A stretch of DNA of 48,443 nt, taken from contig NZ_JBBIAB010000032.1 of the NCBI RefSeq assembly GCF_039634785.1, positions 1 to 48,443 of the forward strand, read 5' to 3'. This document shows positions 43,870-48,443 of the stretch, one piece after another. Numbering within the stretch: position 1 is the first letter of the stretch; each line of letters starts with the position of its first letter. The stretch is from Tistrella mobilis. GTDB taxonomy: Bacteria; Pseudomonadota; Alphaproteobacteria; Tistrellales; Tistrellaceae. The translations under genes were made by a program, and so were the position numbers. The notes under the pieces are model-generated. The model saw only the letters and a list, made by a program, of their open reading frames with translations, was not told where the DNA came from and ran no database searches.

Positions 43870-44703
43870 TCAGCCTTTCACGGCGCCCGCCGTCAACCCG
43901 GCCACCAGACGGCGCTGGAAGACCAGCACCAGCGCCACCAGCGGCAGGGTGACCGTGACCGAGGCGGCCATGATCATCCCCCAGGGCAGTTCGTGCTGGC
44001 TGCCGCCGGTCAGCAGCGCGATCGCGACCGGCACCGTGCGCATGTCGTCGGTGAGGGTGAAGGTGAGGGCGAAGAGGAATTCGTTCCAGGCGATGATGAA
44101 GGCGATCAGCCCGGTGGTGACGATGGCCGGCCACATCAGCGGCAGGAAGATGCGGGTCAGGATGGTGAAGGGGCCGGCCCCGTCCATGATCGCGGCTTCT
44201 TCGATCTCGACCGGCAGTTCACGGATGAAGGTGGTCAGCACCCAGACCGTGAAGGGCAGGGTGAACAGCAGATAGGCGAGCGCCAGGCCCCAGAGCGAAT
44301 TGTAGAGGCCAAGCCCGCGGATCAGCGTGAACATGCCCGAGAGCACCGCCACCTGCGGGAACATCGAAACCGCGAGCACCGCCAGCAGGATCAGCCGCCG
44401 GCCGCGAAAGCGGATCCGCCCCAGCGCATGGGCGGCGGTCAGGCCCAGTACGGCCGAGGCGGTCACCACCAGCACCGCCACCAGCACCGAATTCAGGATG
44501 CTGCGCCCGAAGGCGCCGGTTGCGAACAGGGCCCGGTAGTTGCCCAGGTCGATCGCCTCCGGCCACCAGCGGATCCGGAAGATGCCGCTGCCGCTTTCCA
44601 TCGAGGTCAGCACGGCATAATAGAGCGGGAACAGCGACCAGAGCAGCAGCAGGACGACCGAGAGGCCGAGGCCGATGGCGGCAAGCGGGGTGCGGCGGGT
44701 CAT
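43870..44703 (-). CDS. Sugar ABC transporter permease (ThuG-like)
   Basis: This CUT1 inner-membrane permease has 277 residues and about six helices. The cytoplasmic EAA loop is EEAAIMDGAGPFTILTRIFLPLMWPAI. The start overlaps the upstream permease gene by ATGA. The topology fits the MalG/ThuG position. AWNEFLFALTFT and similar stretches are typical of the family. Confidence 0.93.
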   Translation of the reverse strand: MTRRTPLAAIGLGLSVVLLLLWSLFPLYYAVLTSMESGSGIFRIRWWPEAIDLGNYRALFATGAFGRSILNSVLVAVLVVTASAVLGLTAAHALGRIRFRGRRLILLAVLAVSMFPQVAVLSGMFTLIRGLGLYNSLWGLALAYLLFTLPFTVWVLTTFIRELPVEIEEAAIMDGAGPFTILTRIFLPLMWPAIVTTGLIAFIIAWNEFLFALTFTLTDDMRTVPVAIALLTGGSQHELPWGMIMAASVTVTLPLVALVLVFQRRLVAGLTAGAVKG

Positions 44704-45647
44704 GCGCCCGCCCCCCCGTGCCGGCCGCCGGCCGCCGACCGGTCGGGGCGGAGCACCGCCAGCCACAGGATCGTGACCAGCCCCACCACCAGGAAGAGCA
44801 GGGTAGAGGCGGCCGAGCCATAGCCCATGTCCTGGAACTGGACCAGCTGCTGGCGGGCATGGACCGACAGCGTCATGGTCGCCTCGGCATTGCCGGTCAT
44901 GACATAGACCAGATCGAACACCCTGAGCGCATCGAGCAGGCGGAAGACCATCGCCACCGCCAGCGCCGGGCGGATCAGCGGCAGGGTGATGAAGACGAAG
45001 ACTTTCCAGGCGGGGATGCCGTCGACCCGGGCCGCCTCGTAACAGTCGCGCGGCACGGTCTGCAGGGCCGCCAGCATCAGCAGGGCGACGAAGGGCGTGG
45101 TCTTCCAGACATCGACCAGGATCACCGCCGGCAGGGCGGTCGTGGCATCGGCAAGCCAGGCCACCGGCCGGTCGATCACGCCCAGTGCCATCAGCCCGGC
45201 ATTCACGATGCCGAACTGGTCGTGGAGCATCCAGGCCCACATCTTGGCCGAGACCACGGTCGGGATCGCCCAGGGCACCAGCACGGCGGCGCGCACCCAG
45301 CCGCGGCCGGGGAAGTCCGCGTTCAGCACCAGGGCCATGGCGATGCCCAGCACCGTTTCCAGCGTCACCGAGGCGGCGGCGAAGATCAGCGTATTGGCAA
45401 GCGCCCGCCACCAGGTCGGATCGGCCAGGATGCCGTACCAGGCGCCGTCATAGGCTTCCAGATAGTTGGCGAAGCCGACCAGGCCGTAATCGCCGGGGGC
45501 GGTGAGGCTGGCATCGGTGAAGCCGAACCAGATGGTGCGGGCCAGCGGCCAGACCGCGACCAGCGCCAGCACCGCCATCATCGGCGACAGGAAGATCGCC
45601 GCGGTGCGGGCGGAACCGCGGCCGGCGGTGCTGGCCCTCGCGCTCAC
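44700..45647 (-). CDS. Sugar ABC transporter permease (ThuF-like)
   Basis: This CUT1 permease has 315 residues. The EAA loop is YEAARVDGIPAWKVFVFITLPLIRPAL, and about six helices follow the N-terminal AIFLSPMMAVLALVAVWPLARTIWFGFTD. It begins with GTG inside the stop of the binding-protein gene (GTGA overlap) and itself overlaps the next permease by ATGA. All four genes are therefore translationally coupled. It forms a heterodimer with the other permease. Confidence 0.93.
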   Translation of the reverse strand: MSARASTAGRGSARTAAIFLSPMMAVLALVAVWPLARTIWFGFTDASLTAPGDYGLVGFANYLEAYDGAWYGILADPTWWRALANTLIFAAASVTLETVLGIAMALVLNADFPGRGWVRAAVLVPWAIPTVVSAKMWAWMLHDQFGIVNAGLMALGVIDRPVAWLADATTALPAVILVDVWKTTPFVALLMLAALQTVPRDCYEAARVDGIPAWKVFVFITLPLIRPALAVAMVFRLLDALRVFDLVYVMTGNAEATMTLSVHARQQLVQFQDMGYGSAASTLLFLVVGLVTILWLAVLRPDRSAAGGRHGGAGA

Positions 45648-46951
45648 CAGCGTCCGCCGCGCGACAGGCGGCCCAGATCGCGATCGAGGCGGGTGAGGGC
45701 GGCTTCGGGCGTCATCCGCCCGGCCAGCGCATCCTGGGTGCGCTGCCAGACGGCGGCCGACAGCCGGTTATAGGCATCGCCCGTGGCGCGGGACGGCCGG
45801 GCGACCGCCGTCTCGAAAGTCTGGTAAAGCTGGCCGAAGAACGGGTTGGCGGCCAGAACCTCGTCATCCTTGTAAAGCGCGGGGATGGTCGGGTTGTAGG
45901 CGGCTTCGACCGCGCGGCGCTTCTGCTCGGCGGCGCCGGTCAGGAACCGCACCAGATCGGCCGCCTCGGCCGGGTGCTTCGAATAGCGCGAGACCGCCAG
46001 ATGCCAGCCGCCCAGCGTGCCGGTGGTCTTGCCCTCGGGGCCCCCCGGCGGCAGGGCGGTGACGCCGACCTTGTCCCTGACGGGGCTGTCGGCGCTTTGC
46101 GCCAGGGCCCAGGCATAGGGCCAGTTGCGCATGAACACCGCCTTGCCCGACTGGAACACGCCGCGCGCGGCCTCTTCGTCATAGGTGAGCACGCCTTCAG
46201 GCGAGATCTTCCCCACCCAGGATGCGGCTTCGGTCAGGGCGGCCAGGGCCTTGGGGTTGTTCACCGTCACCCGGCCGTCGGCATCGACGATGGTGCCGCC
46301 GCCATAGGCGTCGATCCATTCCAGCGCATTGCAGGTGAGGCCTTCATAGGCCCGGCCCTGCCAGACATAGCCCCAGAGATCGGTCTGCCCGGCCGCGCGT
46401 TCCTTCTGCTGGATGTCGGTGGCGATGCGGGTGAGATCGGACCAGCTCTTGGGCGGCTGGTGGCCATATCGGTCCAGCAGATCCTTGCGGTAGTAGAGCA
46501 CGCCGGCATCGGTCCACCAGGGCATGGCGACCAGCCGGCCGTCGACGGTGTCGTTCTCGATCAGGGCCGGGAAATGCTGCGCGGGGGCATCGCCCATATA
46601 CGCCGACAGATCGACCAGATGCGGCGCCAGCATGCCCGGCCAGACCACGTCGATCTGCAGCACGTCGATATCGTCGGCGCCGGCGCCCAGGATCTGCTGA
46701 TAGAGCGCGAAGCGTTCATTCGAGGAATTGGGGGTCGAGACGATGGCGACCGTGTTGCCGGTCGTCTTTTCCCAGGCGGCGACCCCGTCGCGGCAGAGCG
46801 ACAGCTCGACACCGACCGCGCCGCAGGAAATGGTGAGCGAGACACCCTCGGCCCGGGCGTCCCCGCCGGTGCCGGCAAGGGCCGCCGCCCCCAGCAGCAT
46901 GCCCGCCGCAAGCGTGATGCGGCGCATGTCCCGCCGCGTCGTCATGACCAT
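45644..46951 (-). CDS. Sugar ABC transporter substrate-binding protein (ThuE-like)
   Basis: The 435-residue precursor has a Sec signal (ITLAAGMLLGAAALAG, cleaved near 33) and a periplasmic type-B binding fold. The stretch VAIVSTPNSSNERFALYQQILGAGADDIDVLQIDVVWPGMLAPHLVDLS closely recalls trehalose/maltose-binding ThuE and related alpha-glucoside binders. It is the first gene of a four-gene operon and has no sugar hydrolase or LacI regulator beside it. The ThuE match suggests trehalose, maltose or sucrose, but the ligand cannot be fixed from sequence. The ATG at 46945 is an equally possible start. Confidence 0.92.
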   Translation of the reverse strand: MVMTTRRDMRRITLAAGMLLGAAALAGTGGDARAEGVSLTISCGAVGVELSLCRDGVAAWEKTTGNTVAIVSTPNSSNERFALYQQILGAGADDIDVLQIDVVWPGMLAPHLVDLSAYMGDAPAQHFPALIENDTVDGRLVAMPWWTDAGVLYYRKDLLDRYGHQPPKSWSDLTRIATDIQQKERAAGQTDLWGYVWQGRAYEGLTCNALEWIDAYGGGTIVDADGRVTVNNPKALAALTEAASWVGKISPEGVLTYDEEAARGVFQSGKAVFMRNWPYAWALAQSADSPVRDKVGVTALPPGGPEGKTTGTLGGWHLAVSRYSKHPAEAADLVRFLTGAAEQKRRAVEAAYNPTIPALYKDDEVLAANPFFGQLYQTFETAVARPSRATGDAYNRLSAAVWQRTQDALAGRMTPEAALTRLDRDLGRLSRGGRW

Positions 46952-47363
46952 CGGTCCAGATCCGCTTCTGAATTCGCCGGTGTGCCCGTGCCGGCCTCGT
47001 CATCCTCCGAAACATCCATCGCGACCACGTGATGTCGCGCTCAACTCTGCGCACGACCAGCGGGGGCCGGGTCTTCACTCCCGTCTGGCGGACGGGGGCA
47101 GAGACCCGGAAATCTCACGCGGGCGATCCCTTGTTTCTAATCCGATCTCGGGAAAAGTCCACCGGGTATTGGAAAATCAATGGAGTGTTGACCGTAGACG
47201 GCCCGCTGAGGTGAACCTACAGCGGCAGGCTTGCGAAGCTCGGCCCCCCGGTTGAAACCCGGTTATCGAGAAGCGGGGCGTCCATCGATCAAGCGACCTT
47301 CGTATAATACACAACTCTTCGTAGCGGTGTCCGCGTCGTGATCCAGATTCTGTGGAGAAGCTG
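46952..47363. other. 412-nt non-coding gap between the ABC operon and the IS element
   Basis: No convincing gene is visible. It must hold the promoter of the sugar operon; ATTG-GAAAAT-CAAT (47168-47181) is a small inverted repeat that could be a regulator site. CCGGTTGAAACCCGG (near 47250) is a near-palindrome. CTTCGTA occurs at 47298-47304 and 47317-47323, 19 bp apart. The stretch is clearly AT-richer than its surroundings, as expected next to an insertion. Confidence 0.5.
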
Positions 47364-47385
47364 AGAGTCCGTCCAAGAAGTTATC
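47364..47385. repeat. IS left terminal inverted repeat
   Basis: This 22-nt end begins AGAGTCCGTCC and overlaps the transposase stop codon. It agrees with the right end at 17 of 22 positions. Confidence 0.7.
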
Positions 47386-48240
47386 TATGATTTCCGGCTC
47401 CTTGCGATTCTGCGCATCATGATCCGGATCATCGCGAGGCGGAGGAATGCCAAAGCCATCCGTGAGAGGTTCTCGAAGTCTTTGGCCAGCCTGCGGCAGC
47501 GGCCGAGCCATCCGAAGGTCCGTTCGACGATCCAGCGTTTGGGCAGAACCTGGAAGCCCTTGGCGGTATCCGAACGCTTGACGATGTCCAGGTGCCAGAC
47601 ACCGAGTTCACGCACGGCGGCAGCCGTGGCGGCCCCCTGGTAGCCACCATCGGCGAAGATGCGCTCGATGAACGGGAACAGGCGGCGGACCCCGTTCAGC
47701 ACCGGCAACTTCAGCACCGGCGACGCGCCATCCCGATCCTGAATGTCGGCAGGCTGGATCTGCGCTTCCAGCATCATGCCGAGCGTGTCGACGACGATGT
47801 GCCGTTTCTTGCCTTTGACCTTTTTGCCCGCGTCATGGCCCGACGGATCGATCCGCGCCCCCCTTTTCCGCGCTTTTGACGCTCTGGCTGCCGATGATTG
47901 CGGCGCTCGGTCCGGCCTCTTTCCCGGCCAGCTCGCGAACATCCACGAACAGGGCATGGTGGATCCGCGCCAGTGTGCCATCCTATTCCCACAGACCCGG
48001 ATATTCATGCACCGTGCTCCGCGTCGGCAGATCCTTGGGCAGAGCCCGCCATTGGCAGCCGGTCATCAGCACATAGAATACGCCGTTCAGAACGTCGCGG
48101 ACATCGACCCTGCGCTATTGGCCGCCGCGCTTCGCCGGCGGGATCAGCGGTTCGACCAGCGCCCATTCTTCATCCGTCAGGTCGCTCGGATATCTCAGGC
48201 CCGGCCGTTCATAAACCCGGCGGGTTTCCGTCGTCCACAT
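47385..48240 (-). pseudogene. IS5-family transposase pseudogene
   Basis: Read from ATG 48240, the start MWTTETRRVYERPGLRYPSD and LTDEEWALVEPLIPPAKRGGQ are followed by an in-frame TAG at 48115-48117. A second TAG (47983-47985) replaces the Trp expected in WEWDGTLARIHH. A frame change near the six-C run at 47858-47863 is needed to reach the C-terminal part (KGKKRHIVVDTLGMML, ADGGYQG, RTFGWLGRCRRLAKDFE). The frame change could be a programmed shift of this IS group, but the two stops are not. The first catalytic Asp (usually IIDSQSVK) is Gly (IIGSQSVK, codon 47890-47892). The copy is dead. Confidence 0.85.
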
Positions 48241-48298
48241 TCTGTCCGCTCCCTTTTTCTCTGGCGCGGCAGAGAATCACAACGGATTCACCGGATTC

Positions 48299-48320
48299 GA
48301 TAACCTTCCGGACGGGCTCT
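48299..48320. repeat. IS right terminal inverted repeat
   Basis: Read on the minus strand this end begins AGAGCCCGTCC and mirrors the left end. It lies about 60 nt upstream of the transposase start. Confidence 0.7.
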
Positions 48321-48443
48321 AATACTACAGTTGCATATTATATCTTTTCGCCCCATGCGAAATGGCCGCAACCGCTTGATGTGACTGCCGCCACCGAAAC
48401 CATGCCCAGACGTCCCCTGCGTGGCGTTGTGTCGCGAACAGAA
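48321..48443. other. Window-edge stretch beyond the IS element
   Basis: This 123-nt tail has an AT-rich start with a TATAAT-like box on the minus strand (48337-48342). A plus-strand ORF (ATG 48402, MPRRPLRGVV...) runs off the window with no ribosome site. Nothing can be assigned. Confidence 0.3.

Larger units (their letters stand above)
47364..48320 (-). mobile_element. Decayed IS5-family (IS427-group-like) insertion sequence
   Basis: Terminal inverted repeats at 47364-47385 and 48299-48320 agree at 17 of 22 positions (AGAGTCCGTCC on the left against AGAGCCCGTCC on the right). A transposase pseudogene fills the interior, with its stop overlapping the left repeat. No target-site duplication is obvious. 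The organisation fits IS5-family elements with a split transposase. Confidence 0.8.

Noticed and set aside
47029-47214. A 61-codon frame in the gap before the IS element.
   Set aside because: No ribosome site, no recognisable motif, and it falls in the promoter region of the sugar operon.
48402-48443. Possible start of a gene running off the right edge.
   Set aside because: Only 14 codons are visible and there is no ribosome site or recognisable sequence.

Overview
The window is very GC-rich, with a GTG start and overlapping ATGA/GTGA junctions. It has an initiator tRNA of the alphaproteobacterial type, rhizobial-style dctBD-dctA control, TTGCGA-type iron boxes and an IS5-family element. Together these suggest an alphaproteobacterial chromosome, plausibly a Rhodospirillales/Tistrella-like lineage; the genus is an inference only. 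Genes are densely packed and there is no sign of phage, CRISPR or rRNA. The one clear mobile element is a decayed IS5-type copy at the right end.

Layout. 1-1.5 kb: tRNA-fMet with a strong terminator hairpin, then a secreted Cys-rich Sel1-like protein. 2.0-10.6 kb: an iron island made of efeU-efeO-efeB-efeM (ferrous iron uptake) followed by a FecI-type sigma factor, a FecR-type regulator and an STN-domain TonB-dependent receptor preceded by a Fur-like box. 10.6-24.5 kb: a mosaic of regulator/enzyme pairs: AraC with an MFS transporter and an SDR; a FAD oxidoreductase with a LuxR protein; Tpm; a cyclase-family protein; a TetR/quinone-reductase pair; HxlR with an NAD(P)-binding protein and a DsbA-like protein; LysR with GNAT and MFS; and a second SDR. 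Several intergenic gaps hold clear palindromes. 24.5-28.5 kb: a PdxA-family dehydrogenase with an unusual TIM-barrel/cupin fusion, a 27-bp palindrome, a zinc-ribbon/RHH-like orphan and a LysR regulator. 28.5-31.7 kb: Fe-type SOD, a DUF1003 protein, and tryptophanase with a TnaC-like leader peptide. 31.8-42.7 kb: a GGDEF diguanylate cyclase, an alpha/beta hydrolase, the complete C4-dicarboxylate system dctB-dctD / dctA with a near-perfect sigma-54 promoter, a GST and a hybrid histidine kinase. 42.8-47 kb: a four-gene carbohydrate ABC importer resembling trehalose/maltose ThuEFGK. 47.4-48.3 kb: the IS5-type pseudogene.

How the genes fit together. The iron genes form a coordinated uptake locus: surface receptor, sigma/anti-sigma signalling, then the Efe ferrous/peroxidase system. 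The sodB promoter carries a similar TTGCGA box, so iron control probably extends to superoxide defence. DctB senses C4-dicarboxylates and DctD activates dctA through sigma-54.

The most striking observation is a 51-codon leader ORF (31528-31683, minus strand) 176 nt ahead of tryptophanase. It ends in [15 protein letters not shown], which reproduces the W-x-N-x-D spacing and the W-to-P distance of 12 residues that define the TnaC tryptophan-arrest peptide. This implies tryptophan-dependent ribosome arrest controlling tnaA in an alphaproteobacterium-like genome.
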